Of a stretch of 64,000 nucleotides of DNA, positions 7,883 through 16,814 are shown piece after piece. The number at the start of each line of letters is the position of its first letter. Positions within the stretch are counted from its first letter, which is position 1. Origin of the DNA: Chryseomicrobium excrementi (lineage in GTDB: Bacteria > Bacillota > Bacilli > Bacillales_A > Planococcaceae); the NCBI RefSeq assembly GCF_002798305.1, contig NZ_PCGR01000002.1, positions 544,034 through 608,033 of the forward strand, written 5' to 3'. A program made the translations under genes and the position numbers. A model generated the notes under the pieces. It had not been told where the DNA came from, ran no database searches, and saw only the letters and a list, made by a program, of their open reading frames with translations.

Positions 7883-8515
7883 TTAGTCGTTTGTAATCAT
7901 GTCCCCGCATAGGAACAGACAGTTTTCTTCTAAATCGCTCGAGTAATCCGAGACATAGTACCAATTCGCATCGATCTGTTTGTATTCGTAGAAATACAGA
8001 GCGCTGTCGGTTGCGGGAAACTCCCCATTCGAAGAATATAGAAACCCTTCAAACGCTCCGTTCGGATTGAAGATAGGCTCATCCACCCAAAATTTGACAT
8101 AAAATTCGTTTTCATAATGGCTGACTACAGGGAGTTGATTCGAACCAACTGCGCGCTTATAGGCATCTGGCGTGAGATAGCTGACACTAGAACCATCATC
8201 AGAAGTCCTCTCGAGCTCCCCATTCTCAAGCATTTCGATAAGCTGCTCTCGATCATCTAAGAAATGATAGTAGTTCACTTCGACCTGAAAGAGAAGAGGG
8301 ATGCATACTGCGAAGACCAGGACACTGATTTGAATAGCGAATGGTCTCCAGTTTTGCGTGATCAGAACATATAATGAAAGGAGCAAGGACAGTCCGAAAC
8401 TTACAAAAACAACGACTGTGAACGGAAAAGTGCTGGCCTCTACAAGCTCTAAAATCATGTAAAGTAGTAACAATCCGCTACTGAAAAGAGCTAAGGGGAC
8501 ACTATATTTTTTCAT
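7883..8515 (-). CDS. Membrane protein of unknown function
   Basis: 210 residues. Three hydrophobic segments occupy the first 90 residues (LALFSSGLLLLYMILELV; FTVVVFVSFGLSLLLSLYVLI; IQISVLVFAVCIPLLFQVEV). A polar domain of about 115 residues follows that would lie on one side of the membrane, with aromatic-rich SHYENEFYVKFWVDE. I do not recognise the family. The start at 8515 has AAGGAAG about 10 bases upstream; longer in-frame starts lack a site. It is divergent from the methyltransferase gene. Confidence 0.65.
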   Translation of the reverse strand: MKKYSVPLALFSSGLLLLYMILELVEASTFPFTVVVFVSFGLSLLLSLYVLITQNWRPFAIQISVLVFAVCIPLLFQVEVNYYHFLDDREQLIEMLENGELERTSDDGSSVSYLTPDAYKRAVGSNQLPVVSHYENEFYVKFWVDEPIFNPNGAFEGFLYSSNGEFPATDSALYFYEYKQIDANWYYVSDYSSDLEENCLFLCGDMITND

Positions 8516-8636
8516 ATTTGGACTTCCTTCAACCGTAGTAGTACGAGCTTTTCCTATAAAACGAACAGTTGTGTTAAAAAGTTCCAATGATTCTCTGGTA
8601 AACTAAAATAAAGTTTTGAAACGTGTGGAGGCGCCT

Positions 8637-9371
8637 ATGGAGAGTTACATTCCTCATCATTTTTATAGTTTGTTGTTACGTCAGTTACCTGCGGTTTCTG
8701 AGGATTCTGCGATTCTTGATGTCGGTTGCGGGGAAGGATTGTTGACTCGCGAACTGGCAATTCGTTATCAGGAGGCGGCGATTTTAGGGATCGATAAGCA
8801 TTTCAAAGTCATCCAGAGGTGTCGCTATCTCGCTTCGGTTAAAAATCTATCAATCGACTATCAGATTGCGAATATTGAGCAGTACAAGTTTTCGACTGAT
8901 GAGAAATTTGATTTGATCACATGCCACAATGTGTTGGCGCACAGCGACCGGCCTCGACTTGTGTTGCAGAAATTAGTTGAGCAGCTGAAGCCGGGTGGTC
9001 AGCTTTCACTAGTTGTGGAAAACCCTGCTGCGAAAGCGATTGAGCAGTCGTTTCGCACGGAAGGGATTGAGTGGTCCACTTTTGCTGATGACCTGGAGCG
9101 GTTACTCGAACTGTTTGAGCCGTTTGACTCGCTCATAGGGCAAACTATAAAGAAGCAGGTGGATGACCGTGTTCTCCATCCTTTAACTGAGATTGAGTCG
9201 TGGTTACGTGATGTGGAGATTCAGGTGCGGGGACTCAGCGTGTTTATGGATTACTGCGAAGGCGTTTCCGGAGAAGAAGGTCTTCAGATCCAATTGGAAG
9301 AAACCCTTTCCAGAAAAACCGAGTTTAAAAAGTTTGCGTATTTTTATCATGTCCTCGTTCAAATCGACTGA
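8637..9371 (+). CDS. Class I SAM-dependent methyltransferase
   Basis: 244 residues. Motif I is ILDVGCGEGLLT (SAM-binding glycine loop), followed by an acidic loop LGIDKHFK, then FDLITCHNVLAHS and LKPGGQLSLVV, the order of a class I methyltransferase. ATG 8637 is preferred over an in-frame TTG 21 bp upstream because GGAGG is five bases before it. The substrate is unknown; it resembles the SmtA/CmoM-like or UbiE-like group only in general. It precedes an AraC-type regulator by 90 bp and might be co-transcribed. Confidence 0.82.
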   Translation: MESYIPHHFYSLLLRQLPAVSEDSAILDVGCGEGLLTRELAIRYQEAAILGIDKHFKVIQRCRYLASVKNLSIDYQIANIEQYKFSTDEKFDLITCHNVLAHSDRPRLVLQKLVEQLKPGGQLSLVVENPAAKAIEQSFRTEGIEWSTFADDLERLLELFEPFDSLIGQTIKKQVDDRVLHPLTEIESWLRDVEIQVRGLSVFMDYCEGVSGEEGLQIQLEETLSRKTEFKKFAYFYHVLVQID

Positions 9372-9461
9372 TGAAAAGGGTTCAAACGACAAACTCGGGC
9401 ATCGATAGTCGGATTGAGGGGTATAGCATTTTATATGATGATGAAGAAAGGAGGTCGTTGT

Positions 9462-10340
9462 ATGGATTCGTTGAAAAGGATGAATGACGCTCTCGGCTAT
9501 ATCGAGGAGCATCTGCAAGATCCCATCAATTATCAAGAAGTAGCGAAAATTGCACACTGCTCCGAGTATCACTTCAAACGAATGTTTTCGTTTCTCGCGG
9601 GAATCGGGCTCTCAGAATACGTCCGCAGAAGAAGGCTCTCCCTAGCAGCTCTCGAGTTGAAAAACACGCAACTTCGCATACTTGATGTAGCGGTCAAATA
9701 TGGTTACGATTCTGCCGACTCATTCACACGAGCTTTCCAAGCCATGCACGGAATTCTACCTTCGCAAGCTCGCGACGGGAACTTTCAAATCAAATCCTAT
9801 CCACGGCTGTCTTTCCAACTGACTATAAAAGGAGCGGATGAAATGAACTACCGAATCGTAGAAAAAGAAGCATTTCAATTAATCGGCTTTAAGAAACGCG
9901 TTCCCATCGTGTTTGAAGGGGTCAATCCGGATATTGCCGACATGACCGCACTACTCACGCCTGAAATTGTAGCGGAACTCAAAGGCCTCTCTGATAGCGA
10001 GCCCCAAGGCATCATCAGTGCTTCAGCCAACTTCTCAGAAGGCCGGATGGAAGAAAAGGGCGAGCTCGATCATTATATCGGCGTCGCTTCAACTACAAAG
10101 GGTGCAGAGAAATTTGATGTTCTGCCTATCAATGCTGGGACATGGGCAGTTTTTGAAGCGAAAGGCCCCTTTCCCGAAACGCTCCAATCTGTTTGGGGGA
10201 AGATCTATTCAGAATGGTTCCCCTCTTCTGGCTACGAAGCTTCGGAAGGCCCAGAGATTTTGTGGAACGAGAGCCCTGACACTTCACTCCCTGACTATCG
10301 GAGCGAGATTTGGATTCCGGTAACGAAAAGCTCGAACTAG
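9462..10340 (+). CDS. AraC-family regulator with GyrI-like effector-binding domain
   Basis: 292 residues. The N-terminal AraC helix-turn-helix pair (about 8-105: [39 protein letters not shown]) is followed by a GyrI-like/BacterialPD domain from about 125 to the end ([20 protein letters not shown]). This DNA-binding plus small-molecule-sensor plan is that of Rob/SoxS-like and Bacillus multidrug or stress regulators. AAAGGAGG is seven bases before ATG 9462. No obvious target operon adjoins it except the methyltransferase upstream. Confidence 0.88.
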   Translation: MDSLKRMNDALGYIEEHLQDPINYQEVAKIAHCSEYHFKRMFSFLAGIGLSEYVRRRRLSLAALELKNTQLRILDVAVKYGYDSADSFTRAFQAMHGILPSQARDGNFQIKSYPRLSFQLTIKGADEMNYRIVEKEAFQLIGFKKRVPIVFEGVNPDIADMTALLTPEIVAELKGLSDSEPQGIISASANFSEGRMEEKGELDHYIGVASTTKGAEKFDVLPINAGTWAVFEAKGPFPETLQSVWGKIYSEWFPSSGYEASEGPEILWNESPDTSLPDYRSEIWIPVTKSSN

Positions 10341-10368
10341 AAAGTCTTTTAAGTATTTCGGATTTGGC

Positions 10369-10395
10369 GACCTTGAAATTTCAAGGTCGTTTTTT
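10369..10395 (+). terminator. Rho-independent terminator
   Basis: GACCTTGAAATTTCAAGGTC is a perfect palindrome followed by GTTTTTT; 28 bp after the AraC-type gene. The same GACCTTGA/TCAAGGTC stem recurs at 50331. Confidence 0.9.
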
Positions 10396-10413
10396 CTGTT
10401 TAGGGAGGGGAGG

Positions 10414-10484
10414 TTGTCGCGAATCCAAAAAGTTGGCACGATTCGCCAGTCTTGTGGCACGATTCTGTGGAGGTGGCACGATTC
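10414..10484. repeat. Intergenic array, TGGCACGATTC family
   Basis: Four units are seen: TTGTCGCGAATC (10414), TTGGCACGATTC (10433), GTGGCACGATTC (10454) and GTGGCACGATTC (10473), spaced 19, 21 and 19 bp. GAGGTTGTCGC at the left end (10410-10420) is shared exactly with the array at 14779. Confidence 0.82.
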
Positions 10485-10597
10485 ACCACCCACACCTCTC
10501 TAGCCACCCCAAATTGTTAGAAAAATCTCTATAATTTTACAACCGTCCGTCGTATGATAGAGGGAAGTACCTTAAAACAGACGAACGGAGACCACGA

Positions 10598-13500
10598 ATG
10601 ACAACATCGACAGTAGAAACAGCCCTCATCCAGACGGTAGAACGACTATGGGAAAAGCAATCCCTAACACAACTCAAACAATTCCTCGGAACACTACATA
10701 CAGAAGACGAGTTCAACGAGTTGATTCAACAAGCCTATGAAAACCATATGGCCCAGTACGCGGATTTCTTGAAACGCCAAGCTCACAAAAAAATCAACTC
10801 GCTCCAGACCACTTTGTGGCAAGCTGGAGTCGAGGCGAACTATGGCCGCTTCTTCAAAGCAGAAGAACTGATCGTGAACCGTGTGTTCGTCGAAAGTCTC
10901 GACGGACCAATCCCTCACGAGCTTCAAGTGCAGGCGACGCAAATCCTTGCGCGTATTTATGGGGCGCTCATGCGCTACGAAGAAGTGGAAGAGCAGCACC
11001 GCTTACTGGAGAAGCTCGATAGCCTGACGCCCCTTTATAAAGCGCACTACTTGATGGACAAAATCGACCGCGAAGAAGCGATTGCTCTAATCGAATCGCT
11101 AGCAGAAGAAGAACGTGCGCAGAAGCAGCACCGTCTCGATTTAATGCTCGCGGACCTTTATCTGCAAGAAGGCCAGCCGGAAAAATCGCTCGACTACTTA
11201 ACAGCTCTTGTCGAACAGAATCCGGACTCTTTCGTCCTGAGAGCTGAACGCGTGTCACCACTTTATCTTGCTGGCCAGCTCGAGCAAGCTTTAGAAGAGC
11301 TTCGCCTAGTTAACGCCAATAATCCGTATCATCATTTGAAACATTCCTTTGTCACGATTGAGGCACATATTCTCTACAAGCTGGATCGCTTAGAAGAACT
11401 CGTTTCGCACGTGAAGACGTACCCAGATTATTTCAAAGGGCATCCATACAAAGAAGTTACTGCAGACGCAGAGGGGAAACGTGTACTACTCAATCTCAAG
11501 CAGCCAATACAAAAAGTGAACTACTGCGTTCCTGCGTCGCTAGCCGTCATTCTGCAGGCGTTTGGTCAGAACGAAGAGCAAGAAGTCATCGCCCGTGCCG
11601 TGAAAGAAGACCAAGGGACACAGCTACATCACGCGCGTGAGTATATGGAGTCGATTGGATACGAGAGCCTGTTCTTCAAAGGAACCGTGGAGCTTTATAA
11701 GAAGCTTCTCGATGCCGGAGTTCCGGTCATGCTCAGCACATTGGTCGAGATGAACGCACACGTCCAGGTCGTCGTCGGCTATGATGACCGGTTGAAGACG
11801 CTAAAAATCCAAGACCCAAATGAAGTCCATCCGTTCAACTTGCGCTATGACCGTTTGAAAACTGCCTATCAACTGCGAGACAATCTGAGCCTCGTGTTCT
11901 TCCCGAAAGACAAAGCGTTTATCCGTGACTGGATCGACCTTGAGGAGCATGAGACGCTTGCCGAACTTCATAGCAATACAGCAGAAGATGAAGCGACATG
12001 CACGCATGTCGTAACCTATTTCGAAAAGCATCCAACGGACGTGGCAGCTGCGGTCATCGGGATCTTATCGCACTCAAACGACGTGCCAGATGAGATTTCA
12101 GAAAAGTGGCTGGCATTAGTAGAAGAAAGATTTGGAGCGGAACACGTAGACGTCAAATTGCTGAAAGGCCACTACTACTACTGGAAAGATGAGTTCGATA
12201 AAGCACTGGAGATGCTGCAGTTCAAAGGTCTTGGGAACAACTCCAATGCGCTCTTTATGAAAGCCGTCAGTCACTTGAGACTTGGGGAGTTGAGCTACGC
12301 GGAGAACGCCCTTCACAAATCGATTGAATCCAGTCCGTACCAACCAATCGCCTATAGCTATCTGGCACGGATCCATATGCAGTTGGGTTCTGGAATGCGT
12401 GCGTACCGCTGGACGGATGTTGCTATGCGCATGGCGCCAAAAGATGTGTTCGTTCGCGTCACGGAAGCACTGGTCTATTTCGACAATGGGGCCTACGAAG
12501 AGGCATACACACGCTTTGAATCGATGGCTAAAGAAGATGACAAAGATGCTTATGCGGTCTATGAAATGGCTCGTACTCGCCAGTTCCAAGAACGTACCGA
12601 AGAAGCAGAGGCACTCTACCGAAAATCGCTCGAAATGGACCAGAATGAACCATTTGCGTATCTGCGTATGGCCGAGCTCTATTCAGACGATACGGACCGC
12701 AGTCGCAACGTGCTCCGTGAAGGGATCGAGAACCTTTCTAAAGCTGTTCCGCTCTATACGATGCTTGCTGAACTCGAGACCGAGCAAGGCAATTATGCAG
12801 TGGCGCTCGACTTGTACCGCAAAGCAAGCGAGTTGCAATCTGATGATGTGGACATTCAGATGTCGATCGCTCGTATTCTGGTTCTTCAGAAAGATACGGC
12901 AGCAGCAGTTGCAGTGGTGGAGGCTAGTTTAGCCAAAGAAGACCGTTCAGGTCTCTTTGAAATCGCGCAATATGTCCATCAAAATCTTGGTGATCTTGAG
13001 ATCAAGCGTCGTGTCATGTGCCGACTGGAACAGTTGATGGAGCAAGCAACTGGCGATGAGTTAGAAGACCTTGCGATTCATTACATCGACTTCTCCAACG
13101 AACCGGCTCTATTCGCACGGACGCTTGATACATTTGTGGCGATCCGTTCCCGCGAGACGACGCCGGAATTGCTCGGACTCGAGGGGCAGCTCCATGAACA
13201 GATGGGCACTCGAGATGTTGCCAAAGCTTTATACGAACAGGCAGGAAATCACGTCGCATTGAATCAACTCGCTAAAATGGTGGATTTTGCCGAGGAGAAT
13301 GACGACGAGCTGCTGGCGCGACTGAAGCGCTTGCTGCTTGTGATGCCGCATCATGAGGAAGGGCTTCAGAATCTCATCCAGCTATTTATGGTCCGCGAAG
13401 ATTACGAAGCGGTGTTGCAAGTTGGCTACTTCGGCTACCACTATAGCTACCAGCTGTTGCGTCACGATGCAATCGTCATCGCTGCATTCGAAGAAAACAA

Positions 13501-14704
13501 GCTCGACGAGTTGTCTCAGTTCATCGATTCGCTAAAACATAAGGTGAATCCGGAGTGGTGGTATGTCGTGAAAGCGGCCATTGCACATGCAGCAGACGAT
13601 GTGGAAGCGGCGGAGGTGTTGTTAGGGAAAGCTCGAAACGAGCCAGGAGCCTATGCCTCTCAGTTCGAATATATCCAGTTCTTGTTTGTTACAGGTCGCG
13701 CAAAACTAGCGCTAAAATACATTCGAGGCTTGATGAAGAAACATCCGGAAAATCCAGACTACGCGGAGCATTTCGTGGAGGCGTTGAAGCAATCCAACAA
13801 AATGATGTTCCTCGAGGCTTACATGAGAAGGTTCCCAAGAGCCCAGTTGAATCAGCATCTTGAGCACGTAGCCAAGGAACTTGGCGAGGAAATCCTGGCC
13901 TTTATGGAAGAGGATCAGACCGGCCTCGCAGCATTAAAACAAAAAGCCAAGCTGATCTTTTATAGTGGGTACGCCTTCGCATTCTATGACACGGCCTTGA
14001 AGCGCGATCCTAAAAACGTCGCCTTGGCCCTTCAAATCGGGGAGTTCCACATGAACATGAACTTGCCGGACGAAGCGGAGACAGTGTTGCTGCCTTATGC
14101 GAATGGTGAGAACCTAGATGTCGAGCGCATGCTGACGTTTGCATACAGCGAGAAAATCAAAGATAAAGCGAAACCGAAAGATATCGCAACATTTGAGAAA
14201 CGCATCGAATGGTTGATCGAACATACTCCGGACGACCTGCCGCTTTATGATATCTGGGCAGAGTACTTAGCAGGTAACGAAGACTACAAAGGCGCCATCG
14301 AAGTGCTGGAGCGCGGACTTGAAGTGAATCCGTATTATGTTGAGTTCTACTCGATGATTTGGAAGTCTCTCCAGTTCTGGCATGAAGAAAAATCAGGACC
14401 ACATTTAAAAGCATTCACAGACCGCATGCCGGCTCTTGTCCTAGAGCACGAGGACTTCCGAATTGAGCGCGCTGTTGCTTTCGTCGATTTAGGAGACACC
14501 GATGCAGCAATTGCATTGCTTGATTCATTCGGGCCCGATTCCAATCAATACGACGCGTCTCGTTTCGAACGAGCTCGAGTCGAAGTGCTACTTGGTAATA
14601 AGAACGCAGCGCGCAAGTTACTTCGAAGCGTTTTGGCTAAGGATCACGACGGAATGTTTGAAGCGCTGGCGGAAGAGGATGAACTGTTGGTGGGGTTGTT
14701 GTAA
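10598..14704 (+). CDS. Giant TPR protein with embedded C39-like peptidase domain
   Basis: 1368 residues without signal peptide or membrane segment. Tetratricopeptide-like helical repeats run through most of the protein (for example YLQEGQPEKSLDYLTALVEQ, AYEEAYTRFESMAK, QGNYAVALDLYRKASELQ). Residues about 300-440 interrupt them with a papain-fold C39-like domain: Gln305 (oxyanion), Cys310 in VNYCVPASLAV, His388 in AHVQVVVGYDD and Asp406 in IQDPNE, so a full catalytic set appears present. C39 peptidases normally cleave double-glycine leaders or act on cell-wall or secreted peptides; here it is in a cytosolic scaffold, so it may process or bind a partner held by the TPR superhelix (inference). 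ACGGAGACC precedes the ATG. Monocistronic; strong terminator after it. Confidence 0.8.
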   Translation: MTTSTVETALIQTVERLWEKQSLTQLKQFLGTLHTEDEFNELIQQAYENHMAQYADFLKRQAHKKINSLQTTLWQAGVEANYGRFFKAEELIVNRVFVESLDGPIPHELQVQATQILARIYGALMRYEEVEEQHRLLEKLDSLTPLYKAHYLMDKIDREEAIALIESLAEEERAQKQHRLDLMLADLYLQEGQPEKSLDYLTALVEQNPDSFVLRAERVSPLYLAGQLEQALEELRLVNANNPYHHLKHSFVTIEAHILYKLDRLEELVSHVKTYPDYFKGHPYKEVTADAEGKRVLLNLKQPIQKVNYCVPASLAVILQAFGQNEEQEVIARAVKEDQGTQLHHAREYMESIGYESLFFKGTVELYKKLLDAGVPVMLSTLVEMNAHVQVVVGYDDRLKTLKIQDPNEVHPFNLRYDRLKTAYQLRDNLSLVFFPKDKAFIRDWIDLEEHETLAELHSNTAEDEATCTHVVTYFEKHPTDVAAAVIGILSHSNDVPDEISEKWLALVEERFGAEHVDVKLLKGHYYYWKDEFDKALEMLQFKGLGNNSNALFMKAVSHLRLGELSYAENALHKSIESSPYQPIAYSYLARIHMQLGSGMRAYRWTDVAMRMAPKDVFVRVTEALVYFDNGAYEEAYTRFESMAKEDDKDAYAVYEMARTRQFQERTEEAEALYRKSLEMDQNEPFAYLRMAELYSDDTDRSRNVLREGIENLSKAVPLYTMLAELETEQGNYAVALDLYRKASELQSDDVDIQMSIARILVLQKDTAAAVAVVEASLAKEDRSGLFEIAQYVHQNLGDLEIKRRVMCRLEQLMEQATGDELEDLAIHYIDFSNEPALFARTLDTFVAIRSRETTPELLGLEGQLHEQMGTRDVAKALYEQAGNHVALNQLAKMVDFAEENDDELLARLKRLLLVMPHHEEGLQNLIQLFMVREDYEAVLQVGYFGYHYSYQLLRHDAIVIAAFEENKLDELSQFIDSLKHKVNPEWWYVVKAAIAHAADDVEAAEVLLGKARNEPGAYASQFEYIQFLFVTGRAKLALKYIRGLMKKHPENPDYAEHFVEALKQSNKMMFLEAYMRRFPRAQLNQHLEHVAKELGEEILAFMEEDQTGLAALKQKAKLIFYSGYAFAFYDTALKRDPKNVALALQIGEFHMNMNLPDEAETVLLPYANGENLDVERMLTFAYSEKIKDKAKPKDIATFEKRIEWLIEHTPDDLPLYDIWAEYLAGNEDYKGAIEVLERGLEVNPYYVEFYSMIWKSLQFWHEEKSGPHLKAFTDRMPALVLEHEDFRIERAVAFVDLGDTDAAIALLDSFGPDSNQYDASRFERARVEVLLGNKNAARKLLRSVLAKDHDGMFEALAEEDELLVGLL

Positions 14705-14720
14705 GTTAATAGAAAGAGGA

Positions 14721-14749
14721 AGAACCTTGCCGCGGCAAGGTTCTTTTTT
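14721..14749 (+). terminator. Rho-independent terminator
   Basis: AGAACCTTGCC and GGCAAGGTTCT form an 11-bp perfect stem followed by a T tract, 16 bp after the TPR gene. Confidence 0.94.
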
Positions 14750-14782
14750 GTCGCTGAAGTCTTTTTAGGAGGAGGAGCGAGG

Positions 14783-14895
14783 TTGTCGCTATTGATTGGA
14801 GGTGGCACAAGTCAGCCCTCTGGTGGCACGTATAGGTCAGGTGGTGGCACAAGTCAGTTCTCTAGTGGCACGATACATCCCGATGCTCGCACGAT
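14783..14895. repeat. 21-bp-period intergenic array, GTGGCAC family
   Basis: GTGGCAC-type units start at 14802, 14823, 14844, 14865 and 14886 (the last as CTCGCACGAT): four successive steps of exactly 21 bp. GTGGCACAAGTCAG is identical at the first and third units. A TTGTCGC half-unit at 14783 and GAGGTTGTCGC at 14779 match the array at 10410. It lies in the 444-bp gap between the TPR gene and the acyl-transfer operon; the rest of the gap holds the promoter and Fur box listed below. Confidence 0.88.
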
Positions 14896-15005
14896 CTAAT
14901 CCACCACCCAAAATTCCAAACCCTAATTTCACAAACCACTTTCTAATAAACCCCAAATCAAACCGAATTCTCACTCAAACCCGCCATAAATTTCTCCACA
15001 AGCCA

Positions 15006-15035
15006 TTGACCATCCGTCGGCCCCTATGCTAAAAT
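15006..15035 (+). promoter_or_regulatory. Promoter of the acyl-transfer operon
   Basis: -35 TTGACC (15006-15011), 18-bp spacer, extended -10 TGCTAAAAT (hexamer 15030-15035). Transcription would start near 15042, which leaves a leader of about 107 bases before the carrier-protein gene. Confidence 0.68.
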
Positions 15036-15042
15036 CAAGTTC

Positions 15043-15061
15043 GAAAATGATAATCGTTCTC
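15043..15061 (+). promoter_or_regulatory. Fur box
   Basis: GAAAATGATAATCGTTCTC matches the 19-bp Fur consensus GATAATGATAATCATTATC at 16 of 19 positions, and the 7-1-7 form at 12 of 14. It starts at the predicted transcription start, where a bound Fur-type repressor would block initiation. This predicts induction under iron limitation (inference). Confidence 0.72.
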
Positions 15062-15148
15062 AATTAATTTGAATTCAATCTATATCACTATAATTTATTT
15101 ACAAGCATTATCGAAGCCAATCCAACTATAGATAAGAGGAAACGAACT

Positions 15149-15397
15149 ATGAACAATATAGAAAAATACCGAAATGCATTAATCCAAGGTCTCGATTTGG
15201 ATCAAGATGCAGTATTAGAAGAGCTAAAACTAAACGTCACGAAAGAATGGGACTCAATTGGTCACATGGGGCTCATCGCGGAGATAGAGGATGTATTCGA
15301 TGTCGAGATCGACTACGACATCATCACCGAGTTCAACTCGTACCAGTCGGGAATTGATTTGCTGGAACGCTTAGGAGTCGACTTCAACAATGCGTAG
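15149..15397 (+). CDS. Acyl/peptidyl carrier protein (DltC-like)
   Basis: 82 residues. The phosphopantetheine site is EWDSIGHMGL (Ser about 33), within the usual four-helix carrier protein. DltC-type carriers accept an acyl group activated by a dedicated AMP ligase. The gene overlaps the ligase gene by 8 bp (ATGCGTAG) and is the first gene behind the Fur-boxed promoter. AGAGGAAA precedes the ATG. The order carrier-ligase-MBOAT-SGNH differs from classical dltABCD, so D-alanine is not assumed as cargo. Confidence 0.85.
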   Translation: MNNIEKYRNALIQGLDLDQDAVLEELKLNVTKEWDSIGHMGLIAEIEDVFDVEIDYDIITEFNSYQSGIDLLERLGVDFNNA

Positions 15398-16778
15398 CTT
15401 TACCAATCTCGAGCCATTTGCTGATCAAACCGCCATCTATGCAGACCGGAAGTATTCGTACTCAGAACTAATCAAGAGTGCGGATCGGATTGCGGCGGCG
15501 GTTGGCAGACGAACGCTCGTTTTTTGTTTGTGTAAAAACAATTTAGAATCTGTAGCTGGCTATGTAGGTTTCGTTCGAAATGGAATAGTGGCGGTGCTTT
15601 TGGATGCAGAAATGTCTCCGGAACACCTAACAAAACTCATCGACCTCTATAAACCGTCACATATCTGGGCGAAGAGTGACCACGAGAGTTTCAACCAAAC
15701 GATGAATGCTTCCTTTGTTTTCGGTGAATACACTCTTTTCGAAGCAGCGAATCCTTTCCGCTACGATTTACATGAAGACCTAGCGCTCCTGCTGACAACC
15801 TCAGGGACAACTGGTAGTCCAAAATTCGTTCGTTTGAGTTACGACAACCTATTTAGTAATGCGGATTCCATTGCGACGTATCTCGACATTCAACCAGACG
15901 ACCGACCAATCACCACGCTGCCGATGAACTATTCGTACGGCCTTTCGGTCATCAATAGCCATCTCGTTCGAGGGGCTGGCATTGTGTTGGCGGAAGCTTC
16001 TATCATTCAGAAAGAATTTTGGGAGTTGTGCAAAGAACAGCAGGTGACATCGATTGCGGGAGTGCCGTTTGTGTACGAGATGCTCGACCGGATGAAGTTC
16101 GAGAAGATGGAGTTGCCGAGCCTGAAACAGCTCACGCAAGCAGGAGGGAAGTTGCAACCTGCGCTTACGAAGAAGTTCGCAGAGCTGTGCGACCAGAGAG
16201 GGATTCGCTTCTTCACGATGTACGGACAGACTGAGGCGACCGCTCGCATGAGTTATGTGCCAAGCAACAAGAGTTTGGAGAAAGCAGGGACTATCGGAAT
16301 CGCGATTCCAGGTGGCGACTTGTTTCTTGAAGATGAGAACGGCGAGCGCATTACGGAACCATACGTGAGTGGCGAACTGCTCTACAATGGTCCGAATGTA
16401 TCTTTAGGTTATGCCGAGTCGCTAGAAGATCTCTTAAAAGGCGATGACAACAAAGGCAGCTTGAGAACTGGGGACGTCGCGTACTTTGATGAAGACGGGT
16501 ATTTCACCATTACGGGTCGACTCAAGCGTATGATCAAAATGTTCGGCACACGTATCAGTCTTGATGAACTGGAAGGGCTACTAAATAAACACGGTCACGA
16601 GGTGGTCTGTGCCGGTGAAGATGACAAGTTATTCATCTATACGCTGCAGGACGATCAAGATGCAGTAAAAAAACTAATGAAAGAAAACTTAAACTTAAGA
16701 GGCTTCGCGGTTCGAAAGCTCGACGCGTTTCCTCGAAATCCGTACGGCAAAATTCTTTACTCGGAATTACCGCGCTAA
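15390..16778 (+). CDS. AMP-dependent acyl ligase (DltA-like adenylation enzyme)
   Basis: 462 residues. ANL-superfamily signatures are present: LLTTSGTTGSPKFVRLSY near 138 (P-loop A3), FTMYGQTEATARMSYVP near 277 (A5), LRTGDVAYFDEDGYFTITGR near 353 (A7/A8 hinge) and the C-terminal lysine in NPYGKILYSELPR (A10). It should adenylate a carboxylic acid and load it on the adjacent carrier protein. It is shorter than typical DltA (about 500), and its acid specificity cannot be read by eye. It overlaps the carrier gene and is followed by an MBOAT gene after 36 bp. Confidence 0.88.
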   Translation: MRSFTNLEPFADQTAIYADRKYSYSELIKSADRIAAAVGRRTLVFCLCKNNLESVAGYVGFVRNGIVAVLLDAEMSPEHLTKLIDLYKPSHIWAKSDHESFNQTMNASFVFGEYTLFEAANPFRYDLHEDLALLLTTSGTTGSPKFVRLSYDNLFSNADSIATYLDIQPDDRPITTLPMNYSYGLSVINSHLVRGAGIVLAEASIIQKEFWELCKEQQVTSIAGVPFVYEMLDRMKFEKMELPSLKQLTQAGGKLQPALTKKFAELCDQRGIRFFTMYGQTEATARMSYVPSNKSLEKAGTIGIAIPGGDLFLEDENGERITEPYVSGELLYNGPNVSLGYAESLEDLLKGDDNKGSLRTGDVAYFDEDGYFTITGRLKRMIKMFGTRISLDELEGLLNKHGHEVVCAGEDDKLFIYTLQDDQDAVKKLMKENLNLRGFAVRKLDAFPRNPYGKILYSELPR

Positions 16779-16814
16779 TAGAAATCCGTAAGTTTAGTTT
16801 GAACAGGTGATGGC

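Noticed and set aside
7647-7964. 105-codon minus-strand frame
   Set aside because: Runs through the repeat array and into the membrane-protein gene in another frame.
10514-10558. Promoter of the TPR gene from TTGTTA, TATAAT and TATGAT
   Set aside because: Spacings are 10 and 33 bp between usable boxes; no acceptable pair.
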